DNA from: Paenibacillus terrae
Lineage (GTDB): Bacteria; Bacillota; Bacilli; Paenibacillales; Paenibacillaceae
Length of the DNA stretch: 64,000 nucleotides
Direction: 5' to 3'
NCBI RefSeq assembly: GCF_000943545.1
Contig: NZ_JTHP01000005.1
Span: forward strand, 1-64,000
Below the pieces are notes generated by a model, which saw nothing but the letters and a program-made list of their open reading frames with translations, was not told the DNA's origin and did not search any database. Below are positions 7,745 to 16,740 of this stretch, in pieces. A program made the position numbers and the translations under genes. Positions within the stretch are counted from its first letter, which is position 1; each line of letters starts with the position of its first letter.

Positions 7745-8776
7745 TCAGCGTTTGTCAACGCTTTCTCTCTCTATAAGAGAATAATTCATAACAGTCACTT
7801 TCTCTACTGGTTTGTGTTCTACCAGCCGTACAATATTTTGCGCTGCTACGCGTCCTGCTTCCATGTAAGGATATTGCACGGTTGTTAGCGCAGGATGAAT
7901 CACCTCCGTAATATCGTATCCCCCAAAGCCAGTCACCGACAATTCCGATGGAATGGCAATCCCTCTGGAATACGCCGCGTTGATCACGCCAAGCGCAATA
8001 TTATCCGTAGCACACACCATTAAGGATGGCCTGAATCCATCTAAAATCGCAGACGCAGCCACCCGTGCATCAGACATTTTAAATCCGGTTTCATAGTATC
8101 TGATATCGTACCCAGCGGATCGCTCCAGTTGCTTCACATCTTCCATATGAGCTTGATCGGGCAATGAATCTCGAACAGCCTGCTTAAAGCCCTCCTTGCG
8201 CCGCACACCGACAGCGACATCCTTTTCCGTAACGCCGACGTAGGCAATTTCACGGTGGCCCTGTGACAGAACATATGCGCCGATATCATATCCCGCTCGG
8301 TAGTCATCATGGATAAGGCTGTGAAGCTGCGTGTGCTGCTGCCCCACCAGCAAAACCGGAATGGCAATGTCGCGGATCGCGGTCAGATGCTCATCGGTAA
8401 TTTCAGCAGCCAGTAAAATAATACCGGAAATCTTTTGCCGACCCAGCTCATAAATGGCTTCTATTTCACGCTGTACATCTTGGCTCGTATTAGAGATCAG
8501 CATCTGATAATGCTGAGAACGCAGCTCCTCATCAATACCCATCAGCGTATGGGATGTCGCAAAAGAATCCAGACGTGGCACAACGGTGCCGATAATGTTG
8601 GTCCGCTTCGCCTTAAGACTCTGGGCAAAGGCATTGGGCACATAGCCCGTGGCCTTGACCACCTTTTCAATTTTACGTCTCGTATCCACACTGACAGCCC
8701 CGCCGTTCAAAAAACGGGATACCGTGCTCTTGGCCACGCCAGCCATTTGGGCTATATCTGCAATCGTCTTATTCAT
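7745..8776 (-). CDS. scrR: LacI-family repressor of the sucrose genes
   Basis: A 343-residue regulator with an N-terminal LacI helix-turn-helix (TIADIAQMAGVAKSTVSRFLN, split here as residues 3-23) and a periplasmic-binding-protein-like effector domain. The ATG at 8776 follows a GGGGGA ribosome site; the frame is open further upstream but without a good site. It is encoded upstream of and on the same strand as scrB, with three matching palindromes between them. By analogy it would release the operators when a sucrose-derived sugar or sugar phosphate binds. The exact inducer is not visible. Confidence 0.9.
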   Translation of the reverse strand: MNKTIADIAQMAGVAKSTVSRFLNGGAVSVDTRRKIEKVVKATGYVPNAFAQSLKAKRTNIIGTVVPRLDSFATSHTLMGIDEELRSQHYQMLISNTSQDVQREIEAIYELGRQKISGIILLAAEITDEHLTAIRDIAIPVLLVGQQHTQLHSLIHDDYRAGYDIGAYVLSQGHREIAYVGVTEKDVAVGVRRKEGFKQAVRDSLPDQAHMEDVKQLERSAGYDIRYYETGFKMSDARVAASAILDGFRPSLMVCATDNIALGVINAAYSRGIAIPSELSVTGFGGYDITEVIHPALTTVQYPYMEAGRVAAQNIVRLVEHKPVEKVTVMNYSLIERESVDKR

Positions 8777-8888
8777 GAGGTCCCCCGAATTGTCTTCATT
8801 TTCACAAGCTCCCAAAACGTCTCTTTTATCATACCCTATAATACCATATGGCGGGGTTGGAATGCTGTTGCTCCAGACCCATCACGGA

Positions 8889-8926
8889 CAAAAAACACCG
8901 CTCCCTTCAATGAAGAAAGGAACGGC
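8889..8926 (-). terminator. Terminator after the aldo/keto reductase gene
   Basis: On the minus strand CGTTCC(T)TTC and GAAGGGAGCG pair around TTCATT and are followed by GTGTTTTTTG. Confidence 0.75.
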
Positions 8927-8944
8927 GTATCATGGAAATAGAGT

Positions 8945-9787
8945 TTAAAAATCAAAGTTATCCGGATCAGGACCTACCCGATGATTCGCATTTAACGCCT
9001 GAATTCGGTCCATATCCTCTTGCGTCAATTCAAAATCAAAAATGTCGGCATTTTCGACAATCCGATGCGCCTTGGTAGACTTGGGAATGGTGACAACTCC
9101 CTGCTGCACATCCCAGCGCAAAATCACTTGCGCCACCGATTTGCCATACTTGGTCGCTATGTCTTGCAGTACCGCATGATCAAGCAATTGGCCTTGCATT
9201 AACGGGGACCAGGCTTCCATTTGAATGTTGTTCTTTTGACAGAATTGCAGTAGCTCGGTTTGTGTTAATTGTGGATGAAACTCCACCTGATTCACCATTG
9301 GCGTGATTTCAGCATCCTTCATAAGGTCCTCCAAATGATGAATCTGGAAGTTGCTGACTCCGATTGCCTTGATCCGCCCTTCTTTATACAAGGACTCCAA
9401 AGCTCTCCAGGCTTCTTTATACTTGCCTTGAACCGGCCAATGAATCAGATACAGATCCAGATAGTCCAGACCCAGCTTGTCCAGACTTACTTCATAGGCT
9501 GCCCGTGTCTCTTCATACCCCAAATCGGCATTCCACACTTTGGACGTTACGAAAAGGTCTTCTCTGGACAGGTTATTTTCCTGAAGAGCCTCGCCGATGG
9601 CTTGTCCTACACTGTTTTCGTTGGCATAAGCTGCGGCTGTATCTATACTGCGATAACCATGCTTCACAGCCGTTTTGATGGCATCGACCAGCTCTGAGCC
9701 TTCCTCCACTTTAAATACCCCGATTCCGAACCAAGGCATGTGAACTCCGTTGTGCAATGTTGTTGTGCTTTGTAAGTTTTGAGTCAT
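8945..9787 (-). CDS. Aldo/keto reductase
   Basis: A 280-residue NADPH-dependent reductase of aldehydes and ketones. The catalytic tetrad is visible as D49, Y54 (SIDTAAAY), K83 (VTSKVWN) and H116 (LIHWP); IPKS near the C-terminus is the NADP phosphate-binding motif. It resembles the YvgN glyoxal reductase group. It is encoded 24 bases after the MFS transporter on the same strand and probably shares its transcript, so a joint detoxification role controlled by the divergent HxlR regulator is plausible. The natural substrate is unknown. Confidence 0.92.
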   Translation of the reverse strand: MTQNLQSTTTLHNGVHMPWFGIGVFKVEEGSELVDAIKTAVKHGYRSIDTAAAYANENSVGQAIGEALQENNLSREDLFVTSKVWNADLGYEETRAAYEVSLDKLGLDYLDLYLIHWPVQGKYKEAWRALESLYKEGRIKAIGVSNFQIHHLEDLMKDAEITPMVNQVEFHPQLTQTELLQFCQKNNIQMEAWSPLMQGQLLDHAVLQDIATKYGKSVAQVILRWDVQQGVVTIPKSTKAHRIVENADIFDFELTQEDMDRIQALNANHRVGPDPDNFDF

Positions 9788-9811
9788 TGTTTATCTTCCT
9801 CTCTGCATTTA

Positions 9812-11017
9812 TTAAGATTGTGAACCTATTGCGGGGATTGCATCCCTTTTTTCTAGCGTGCGACTCCAGCCTGTGAGTAGAACCGCAGCGAAAACCATAA
9901 TCGCCCCGATCCAGGTCGTATGAATGAGACCCAAGGAATCAGTCACCCTTCCACCCACGTATGCTCCAATCGCAATTCCCGCGTTGAAAGCAGCGATATT
10001 GACGGCAGAAGCGACATCTACGGCTTTGGGGGCAAAACGTTCAGCCAGCATCACCACATATACCTGTAGGCCAGGCACGTTCATAAACGCAAGCAATCCC
10101 ATAAAAAAAATCGTAATCAGTCCGGCGGTTTTAAAAGGAGCTGTGAACAACAGAACGAGCAGGACAATCGCTTGAATCAGGAACATGTAAAATAAAGCTG
10201 AAAGCGGCTTGCGGTTAGCAGCTTTTCCACCCATAACATTCCCTATGGCAATCGCGATTCCATACAGCAAAAGAATAAACGTTACCGTACTCTGCTTAAA
10301 TCCGGTTATGTCGTGAAGCAATGGAGATAAATAAGTAAACACGACAAACGTGCCTCCATACCCCAAGGCTGTAATGATAAAGGCGAGTAGCAAGCGACCA
10401 TTGGTAACCAGTTTGACCTGCTCCCGGAAGGGGGGTCTGTTCCCTTTTCGCAGAGTGGATGGCAGCAAAATCAGATTCGCAATGAGTGCCACCACACCGA
10501 CGATCACAATCGCCATGAAGGCCGCTCGCCAGCCCCATTGCTGCCCAATAAAGGTCCCCAAGGGTACACCCGTGACCGTGGCTACGGTCAGCCCGGAGAA
10601 CATAATGGAAATGGCACTGGCTCGGCGATCATTGGGTACAAGATCGGCTGCGATGGTGGAGCCGATGGACATGAACACCCCATGGGAGAACGCCGAGACC
10701 ACACGTGCAATCAGCAGCATGACAATTCCACTGGAGAACGCTGCGAGGCTGTTGCCTGCAATAAATACAATCATGATCCACAGCAGCAGCGTTTTACGGG
10801 GAATACTGGATGTTAACGAGGTCAAAACGGGAGCCCCGATGGTAACTCCTAAAGCATACAACGTGACGGTTAAGGCCGACATGGTTACGGATATGTGCAA
10901 GTCCTCAGCGATCAGGGGAAGCAGTCCCACGCTGATGAACTCGGTTGTCCCAATGGCAAAGGCACTTACGGCTAAAGCCAGTAATGGCCAAATACTTCGT
11001 TTTGAGTCTGACGACAT
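9812..11017 (-). CDS. MFS efflux transporter, DHA1-type
   Basis: A 401-residue, twelve-segment membrane transporter. The start region AIGTTEFISVGLLPLIAEDL is typical of the AraJ/YdhP branch of drug and sugar efflux permeases. The ATG at 11017 is chosen because AGGAG stands just upstream; the frame extends to 11062 without a ribosome site. It is divergent from the HxlR regulator with an inverted repeat between them and is followed by the aldo/keto reductase. Export of a toxic or reactive compound is inferred from context; substrate unknown. Confidence 0.88.
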   Translation of the reverse strand: MSSDSKRSIWPLLALAVSAFAIGTTEFISVGLLPLIAEDLHISVTMSALTVTLYALGVTIGAPVLTSLTSSIPRKTLLLWIMIVFIAGNSLAAFSSGIVMLLIARVVSAFSHGVFMSIGSTIAADLVPNDRRASAISIMFSGLTVATVTGVPLGTFIGQQWGWRAAFMAIVIVGVVALIANLILLPSTLRKGNRPPFREQVKLVTNGRLLLAFIITALGYGGTFVVFTYLSPLLHDITGFKQSTVTFILLLYGIAIAIGNVMGGKAANRKPLSALFYMFLIQAIVLLVLLFTAPFKTAGLITIFFMGLLAFMNVPGLQVYVVMLAERFAPKAVDVASAVNIAAFNAGIAIGAYVGGRVTDSLGLIHTTWIGAIMVFAAVLLTGWSRTLEKRDAIPAIGSQS

Positions 11018-11220
11018 GTCTTTCACTCCTATCTCAGCATTTTTCATAATTCGATTCCTCACGCTTAGAGGTACACTACATAGACGAACTAGACCGTTTC
11101 GACCTATATAGTGCTGATTAGAATTGAAATCACTCCTGGGATTTATGCAAAATGCTCATCTATAGAAATCTTCGACCAGCAAATGTTATTATGAGTTATT
11201 CAAGCAATTATGAACAGTAC

Positions 11221-11253
11221 GTACTTTTTAGTGATATAGGTACCAAAAAGTAC
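11221..11253. promoter_or_regulatory. Likely HxlR operator, inverted repeat
   Basis: GTACTTTTT at 11221-11229 and AAAAAGTAC at 11245-11253 are perfect nine-base arms with a 15-base spacer. They lie between the divergent MFS and hxlR-type genes, 37 bases before the regulator start, as for other HxlR-family sites. Confidence 0.7.
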
Positions 11254-11289
11254 CCTAAACAAAAGGTGAAACACACGGAGGGATCGACA

Positions 11290-11655
11290 TTGGGTCAGAA
11301 AAAATACAACATCTCGGTTGAGGCGACTTTAGAGGTTATCGGTGGGAAGTGGAAGTGTGTGATCCTGTGTCATTTGACACATGGGAAAATGCGGACAAGC
11401 GAATTGAAACGCATCATGCCTTCGATTACACAAAAAATGCTGACGCAGCAGCTCCGGGAATTAGAGGAAGACGGCATCGTCAATCGAATTAGCTACAATC
11501 AGGTGCCTCCCAAAGTGGAGTACGAGCTTAGTGAATATGGTTGCAGTCTGACGGGCATTTTGGATTCTCTGTGCGCCTGGGGAGAAAAGCATATTATTAA
11601 AGAGTACGGGGATAAATCCGTTGTACTGGAGGATAACATTCTGAATAAGCTGTAA
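11290..11655 (+). CDS. HxlR-family transcriptional regulator
   Basis: A 121-residue winged-helix regulator (YNISVEATLEVIGGKWKC, then ITQKMLTQQLRELEEDGIV and the wing PPKVEYELSEYG), characteristic of HxlR/YodB proteins that often sense electrophiles or oxidants through a cysteine. C-containing positions are present (GKWKC near residue 19). The TTG at 11290 is chosen because GGAGGG lies seven bases before it and the length then equals the family norm; the frame is open further upstream. It is divergent from the MFS and reductase genes and probably controls them and itself through the inverted repeat at 11221-11253. Confidence 0.9.
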   Translation: MGQKKYNISVEATLEVIGGKWKCVILCHLTHGKMRTSELKRIMPSITQKMLTQQLRELEEDGIVNRISYNQVPPKVEYELSEYGCSLTGILDSLCAWGEKHIIKEYGDKSVVLEDNILNKL

Positions 11656-11773
11656 AAAAAGAGTACACCCATTCCTTCTTCCTAAGTCCTTGTACCCTTG
11701 ATGGAACTTTGTACAATAATTTACAATGTAAAAAGTTTCACATACTCTACTTTGGGAAGAAGGATCATGCACA

Positions 11774-12613
11774 ATGAAAAAAAACTGGAGAGTTTGCTTG
11801 TCCAGCATGTTTGCTATTTTCCTGGTTGTGTCGGCAACCGGATGTAATGCTCAGCCCGCCACTTCCAAATCTACGATTACTTCGTCTTCACCGACTGGTA
11901 GCGCCGCCCATGCGGTTGTTCAGAAAAATCCACACTGGTCCTATGAGGGAGAGGAGGGACCGGAACATTGGGGAGAGCTGGAAAAGGATTTCGCCGCTTG
12001 TGGTAATGGCCACGAACAATCCCCTGTCAACATAGAACATACTCGAATGGAAGCTTCGCAAACGCAGCAGCCGATACAGGTTCACTACACCAATACGAAA
12101 GTATCCATTCTGAATAATGGACACACCATTCAAATCAATGCAGCCAGCCCCGGTAATACTATTGTACTGGATGGTACTAAATTCACTTTAAAGCAGTTTC
12201 ACTTCCATCATCCTAGTGAACACCAAATAGATGGTAAAAATGCCGATATGGAGCTTCATTTTGTTCATCAGGGTGACAACGGCAGCACCGCCGTCTTAGG
12301 CGTACTCATTCAAGGCGGCAAGGAGAATAAGGCTTTCAGCCGTATTTGGTCCAAACTTCCAAAAGATGTTTCCCAGGAAGAGGCTCTGGAGGGAGAACTG
12401 AATCTCGCTACTCTTCTGCCGAAGGACCTGCACTCGATTCGCTATAACGGATCTCTGACCACTCCGCCATGCACAGAGCATGTGAACTGGACAGTGCTGG
12501 AACAACCCATTGAAATGTCGGCCGACCAAATCAGTCAGTTCGCCACCCTTTTTCCCGATAACCATCGTCCTGTACAACAACTGGGAGCCCGTGAACTGAC
12601 TGCCGATAAATAA
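11774..12613 (+). CDS. Alpha-type carbonic anhydrase lipoprotein
   Basis: A 279-residue exported enzyme hydrating CO2 to bicarbonate. A signal ends in the lipobox SATGC, so it is probably lipid-anchored outside the membrane. The mature domain starts HWSYEGEEGPEHWGEL and has the zinc histidines in FHFHHPSEH and ELHFVH, the QSPVNI motif, and SLTTPPCTEHVNW, all hallmarks of alpha carbonic anhydrase. Length is normal. It stands alone, followed by a strong hairpin terminator. Confidence 0.95.
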   Translation: MKKNWRVCLSSMFAIFLVVSATGCNAQPATSKSTITSSSPTGSAAHAVVQKNPHWSYEGEEGPEHWGELEKDFAACGNGHEQSPVNIEHTRMEASQTQQPIQVHYTNTKVSILNNGHTIQINAASPGNTIVLDGTKFTLKQFHFHHPSEHQIDGKNADMELHFVHQGDNGSTAVLGVLIQGGKENKAFSRIWSKLPKDVSQEEALEGELNLATLLPKDLHSIRYNGSLTTPPCTEHVNWTVLEQPIEMSADQISQFATLFPDNHRPVQQLGARELTADK

Positions 12614-12670
12614 TGAAATAAGTACCCTACGACAGCTAACAGAAACTCTGCCGCCGCTGACAGTAAAATA

Positions 12671-12715
12671 CCAAGAAGCCCCTCTGTCCATAAGATAAAC
12701 AGGGGGGCTTCTTGG
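12671..12715. terminator. Bidirectional terminator
   Basis: CCAAGAAGCCCCTCTG pairs with CAGGGGGGCTTCTTGG around a short loop between two converging genes. It can end both the carbonic anhydrase and the Gfo/Idh gene. Confidence 0.85.
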
Positions 12716-12737
12716 TTATTTTAGTGGTTGCCAGTCT

Positions 12738-14024
12738 TTACAAATGAACCAGTTCCTCCACCTTTACTGGCTGACCTGTACGAATAGAACGGTTGGCGGC
12801 AATACCGGTCAAAATGGACCATGCACCGTCGATATGTGAGGCTGCGCGATGAAACCGATCATCTGCCGGCTTATCAAAAATATCCCGCAGCATGACCGGA
12901 TCACCACCGCCATGACCACCCACGCCTTCCTCTACCTCCACCTCATAAGGTGCTGCAAAGTGGGGATAGATCGTAATGGTTTTTTCTTTTAACGCCCCCT
13001 CGTCTGCCTTACTGCCCCCGGAATTAACGTAGGATTGCTCGGATACCCGAACCTCCATCCGTCCCTTGGTGCCGTTGAACACGATGATAAATCCCTCCCA
13101 AGGCATGTAAGCATTCAGCGAGTAGTTCATGACTGTCTTGTTCTTGTACTTCACCATGACACTAAGCGTGTCCTCAATGCTAATATTGTCGCCAAATACG
13201 CTTTGATCCCGCACATAGCCATCCTCATGCTCGGCATCCAGATACATGCTTTTCAGGTGCTCGTTACGGTCAAGATGCAACGCAAAAGGATCATCTTCTG
13301 CCGCCTTGCTGCCGTAAGCCCGTTGATAGAACTCAGTCACACCACGTTGTTCCGCATTTTCCCGTCCATAAAATTTCAGATCGCCCATCGCATACACCGT
13401 TTCCGGCTTTGAGCCGAGCCAAAAGTTCATTAAATCGAAATGATGCGTCGATTTATGCACCAGCAGACCGCCACTATTGCGCTTATCCCGGTGCCAGCGA
13501 CGGAAATAATCCGCACCATGCTGTGTGTTCAGCAGCCATTCGAAATTGACCGACAAGATATCACCAAGCGTCCCGTCCATAATAATCTCGCGGATTTTCG
13601 TATTATGCGGCGCATAGCGGTAGTTAAAGGTGACGCGTAGCTTGCGTCCCGTGCGATCTATGGCGTCCAAAATATCCTGGCATTTATCCTCATCCACCGT
13701 CATCGGCTTCTCGGAAATAACATCACAGCCCAGTTCCATCGCCCGGATAATATACTGATGATGCACACGGTCAATGGTCGTGACGATCACGATATCCGGC
13801 TTCGTTTCTGCGATCATTCGTTCAAATTCATGGGCTTTATAGGTCTGAATCGGCTCGTGCTCATATTTCTCCTGCAACAGCCGATTGGCATAGTCCATTC
13901 TCGTCTGATTGACGTCACAGAACGCGATCAGCTCCGAGGTATCCTTGAAAACGGTAACAACTTCACCGTAAAAAAATTCGGCTCTTCCTCCAGTACCCAC
14001 AAGTGCATATTTGATTTTAGCCAA
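12738..14024 (-). CDS. Gfo/Idh/MocA-family oxidoreductase
   Basis: A 428-residue NAD(P)-dependent dehydrogenase acting on a sugar or sugar derivative. The Rossmann start KYALVGTGGRAEF, the EKPM segment (SEKPMTVDE) and the catalytic-helix HKSTHHFDLMNFW are typical. The TTG at 14024 is chosen from the AAAGGG site just upstream; the frame stays open to 14090. It is divergent from an AraC regulator, with a three-gene sugar ABC importer beyond, so it may process the imported sugar. The substrate cannot be told. Confidence 0.88.
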   Translation of the reverse strand: MAKIKYALVGTGGRAEFFYGEVVTVFKDTSELIAFCDVNQTRMDYANRLLQEKYEHEPIQTYKAHEFERMIAETKPDIVIVTTIDRVHHQYIIRAMELGCDVISEKPMTVDEDKCQDILDAIDRTGRKLRVTFNYRYAPHNTKIREIIMDGTLGDILSVNFEWLLNTQHGADYFRRWHRDKRNSGGLLVHKSTHHFDLMNFWLGSKPETVYAMGDLKFYGRENAEQRGVTEFYQRAYGSKAAEDDPFALHLDRNEHLKSMYLDAEHEDGYVRDQSVFGDNISIEDTLSVMVKYKNKTVMNYSLNAYMPWEGFIIVFNGTKGRMEVRVSEQSYVNSGGSKADEGALKEKTITIYPHFAAPYEVEVEEGVGGHGGGDPVMLRDIFDKPADDRFHRAASHIDGAWSILTGIAANRSIRTGQPVKVEELVHL

Positions 14025-14161
14025 TTGGCACACACCCTTTGCATGAATTACTTTTATTTTATAGTATAAGAAAGAGCGAATTCTTCGCATTTATTGTGAA
14101 TTGGTCCTTAAAGTATACATATATTATCCATTTGAATTTTCTCGTAAAGGAGACCGTTGAT

Positions 14162-15019
14162 GTGATCGTCACACCCCGTTTTGCCATCGAGCAAGCGCTA
14201 CGGACAGAGCCGTTCAGCATGTCCGCTGACCATGTTCACCAAGCACATGAAATCTATTATCTGCTGGCAGGAGAGCGCTACTATTACATTAATCAGCGGG
14301 TATATGCGCTACAGAAGGGCGATCTGATCTGGATCAGCAAACACGATTTTCATCGCACGAGCAACAAGGGCAACGGTAGCCATGAGCGGATTCTGATCAA
14401 TTTTGATGAAGCGTTTGTTGCCACGTCGATGCCTGACGCCCCGTCCAGCGATCAGAAGCAGCCCCTCCTGCCGGAGAAAAGCTTTCTGCTTCGCCCTTCG
14501 ACGGAGGAACAGCGCGAGCTGGAGCATCTGTTCCAGCAAATGCTGGATGAGTACCATCAAGACCATGCATACCGCCATATGTATCTCCAAAGCTTGCTAC
14601 TCCAGCTGCTTATCCGAATCGGCCGCATACAATCCTCCACCCCCGACACCATTGCGCCGGAACGCAGCGAGAAGCAGCAGCGAGTGTATGCAGTCATCGA
14701 ATACCTGCATGCCCACTATGCGGAGAGGCTGACCCTGGATCAACTGGCAAGGCATTTTTATATCAGCAGTACGTATTTGTGCCGGATTTTCAAGCAGACC
14801 ACAGGCTTTACCTTAATAGAGTACCTTCAGGATGTCCGGGTCCAGCAAGCACGAGCGTATCTGAGAGAAACGAGCTGGAAAGTGACCGCCATTGCTGAAA
14901 AAACGGGCTTTGACAGCATCGCTCACTTTGGTCGTGTATTCAAGCAATGCACCGGGTATACCCCGTTACAGTATCGAAAAGAACAGAAAAAGGAGCAGGG
15001 AAACGCTTCTACCCCTTGA
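14162..15019 (+). CDS. AraC-family transcriptional regulator
   Basis: A 285-residue regulator with an N-terminal cupin-like sensing domain (HQAHEIYYLLAGERYYYIN) and a C-terminal double HTH (LDQLARHFYISSTYLCRIFK, VTAIAEKTGFDSIAHFGRVFK). GTG at 14162 follows GGAG by nine bases; the frame is open upstream without a site. Its 3' end overlaps that of the converging permease gene by 11 bases. It probably activates the divergent dehydrogenase and the ABC importer in response to a sugar. Confidence 0.9.
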   Translation: MIVTPRFAIEQALRTEPFSMSADHVHQAHEIYYLLAGERYYYINQRVYALQKGDLIWISKHDFHRTSNKGNGSHERILINFDEAFVATSMPDAPSSDQKQPLLPEKSFLLRPSTEEQRELEHLFQQMLDEYHQDHAYRHMYLQSLLLQLLIRIGRIQSSTPDTIAPERSEKQQRVYAVIEYLHAHYAERLTLDQLARHFYISSTYLCRIFKQTTGFTLIEYLQDVRVQQARAYLRETSWKVTAIAEKTGFDSIAHFGRVFKQCTGYTPLQYRKEQKKEQGNASTP

Positions 15020-15839
15020 TACCCGTCAAGGTAATGCCTTCGATAATTTGTTTTTGAGCAATCATATAGACGATCAGCACCGGAACGACGGAAATGGTAG
15101 TACCCGCCATCATCAACGACCAATCCGCGGTATACAGCCCTTTGAAATTGTTGAGCAGCAGCGGAACCGTGAATTTCTCTGGTGTATTGAGGTAAATCAG
15201 CGGATCGAGAAAGCTGTTCCAGGCGCCCAAAAAGGTGAAAATCCCAATCGCGGCTAACGCTGGACGAACCAACGGCAGAATCACACTCCAGTAAATGCGA
15301 ATGTACCCCGCCCCGTCCATGACCGCTGCTTCCTCCAGATCGCGCGGAATCCCCATCACGAACTGGCGCAGCAGGAACACCGCAAACGCGTTAAACAACG
15401 CTCCGGGTACAATCAGCGACCAATGCGTATCCAGCCACCCGATGCGGTCCATCACCAAATACAGCGGGATCATCGTCACCTGCTTGGGCACCATCATCGT
15501 AGCGAGGAACAGGATAAACAGGACATTCGACCCCGGAAAACGGATTTTAGCAAAAGCATACGCCGCCATGGACGCGCTAATCAGCGTCGCTGTCACGATA
15601 ATGACCGTAATATAAAAGCTGTTCATGTACGCCTGTACGAAGGGCATAGCCTCCAGTGAAGCCGGATAATTGCTCCATACAAACGGATCGGGAATCCATT
15701 GGGGCGGGACGACAAAAATTTGAGAGATATCCTTCAGAGAACTGAGAACCGTCCACAGGAAGGGAAAAAACATCATCAGAGAGCCGACAGCGAGCAGCAC
15801 ATGGCGCAGGAAATCCCTGCTGTTTTGCCTAATCTCCAT
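15009..15839 (-). CDS. Sugar ABC transporter permease, MalG-type
   Basis: A 276-residue membrane permease of the CUT1 class. It has about six membrane segments and the EAA loop (LEEAAVMDGAGYIRIYWSVILPLVRP) that contacts the ATPase. The ATG at 15839 follows an AGGTGGG site. It overlaps the upstream permease gene by 11 bases, indicating coupled translation. It is the third gene of a binding protein-permease-permease unit; no ATPase is encoded here, so a shared MsmX-type ATPase is expected. Confidence 0.93.
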   Translation of the reverse strand: MEIRQNSRDFLRHVLLAVGSLMMFFPFLWTVLSSLKDISQIFVVPPQWIPDPFVWSNYPASLEAMPFVQAYMNSFYITVIIVTATLISASMAAYAFAKIRFPGSNVLFILFLATMMVPKQVTMIPLYLVMDRIGWLDTHWSLIVPGALFNAFAVFLLRQFVMGIPRDLEEAAVMDGAGYIRIYWSVILPLVRPALAAIGIFTFLGAWNSFLDPLIYLNTPEKFTVPLLLNNFKGLYTADWSLMMAGTTISVVPVLIVYMIAQKQIIEGITLTGIKG

Positions 15840-16701
15840 AGTGCACCCACCTCTTTTGCATTTTAAATTGCAGTAGGGTAAAGACAAGAATAATCGCGAA
15901 CAAAATCATTGCTGCCGCAGCACTTTCCCCCATCGTAAAATCAATGAATGCCTGATCGTAAATATGGTACACAAGCGTATAGCTTGCCTTGGCTGGCCCC
16001 CCATTCGTCATGACGAACGCCTGATCGAACACCTGAAAAGAGCTAATAACCATCATGATGGTGACAAAAAAGGTCGTAGGTGACAATAGCGGCAGGGTAA
16101 TATACCTTAGCTGCTGGAACTTGCTGGCCCCGTCAATTTCGGCTGCCTCGTAATAGCTTTTGGAGATGCCCTGAAGTCCTGCCAGGAAAATGACCATATT
16201 GTATCCCAGCCCCAGCCATATGCTCAAAAGCGCAATCGACGGAATTACCCACTGCGTATCCGTAAGCCACATCGGGCCTGTAATCCCAATCGCTCGCAGC
16301 AGATAATTTAAAATGCCAAATTCGCCGTTCAGTATCCACATCCAGATGACCCCGACCGATACCGAGCTGGTCACAACAGGCATGAAAAAGAACAAACGAT
16401 AGATTTCCTTGCCCTTTACTTTATTGAGCATGATGGCTACGAGCAGAGCCAATACAATCCCCGCGGGGATAACCAGCACCATATAGTACACTGTATTCAT
16501 CAGTGCCTTCCAGAAATCAGGATCAGCTAATTGGTCTCTGAAATTATCCAAACCGACAAATACAGGCACGCCAAAGCCATCCCAATTCACAAAGCTTAAA
16601 TAGAACGCATACAGCAGCGGCAGCAGTGAGAAACATAGCAGGCCCAGAAACTGGGGGCTAATGAATAGATAGCCCCACAGCGCTTGATGCTTTTTCTGCA
16701 T
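15829..16701 (-). CDS. Sugar ABC transporter permease, MalF-type
   Basis: A 290-residue CUT1 permease with six membrane segments and the EAA loop YYEAAEIDGASKFQQLRYITLPLLSP. The ATG at 16701 follows GGAAGG. It lies between the binding-protein gene and the MalG-type permease, the standard order. Confidence 0.93.
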   Translation of the reverse strand: MQKKHQALWGYLFISPQFLGLLCFSLLPLLYAFYLSFVNWDGFGVPVFVGLDNFRDQLADPDFWKALMNTVYYMVLVIPAGIVLALLVAIMLNKVKGKEIYRLFFFMPVVTSSVSVGVIWMWILNGEFGILNYLLRAIGITGPMWLTDTQWVIPSIALLSIWLGLGYNMVIFLAGLQGISKSYYEAAEIDGASKFQQLRYITLPLLSPTTFFVTIMMVISSFQVFDQAFVMTNGGPAKASYTLVYHIYDQAFIDFTMGESAAAAMILFAIILVFTLLQFKMQKRWVHYGD

Positions 16702-16740
16702 CTTGTCACCTTCCTCCCCGGTCACGGCCTTATTCCGTGC

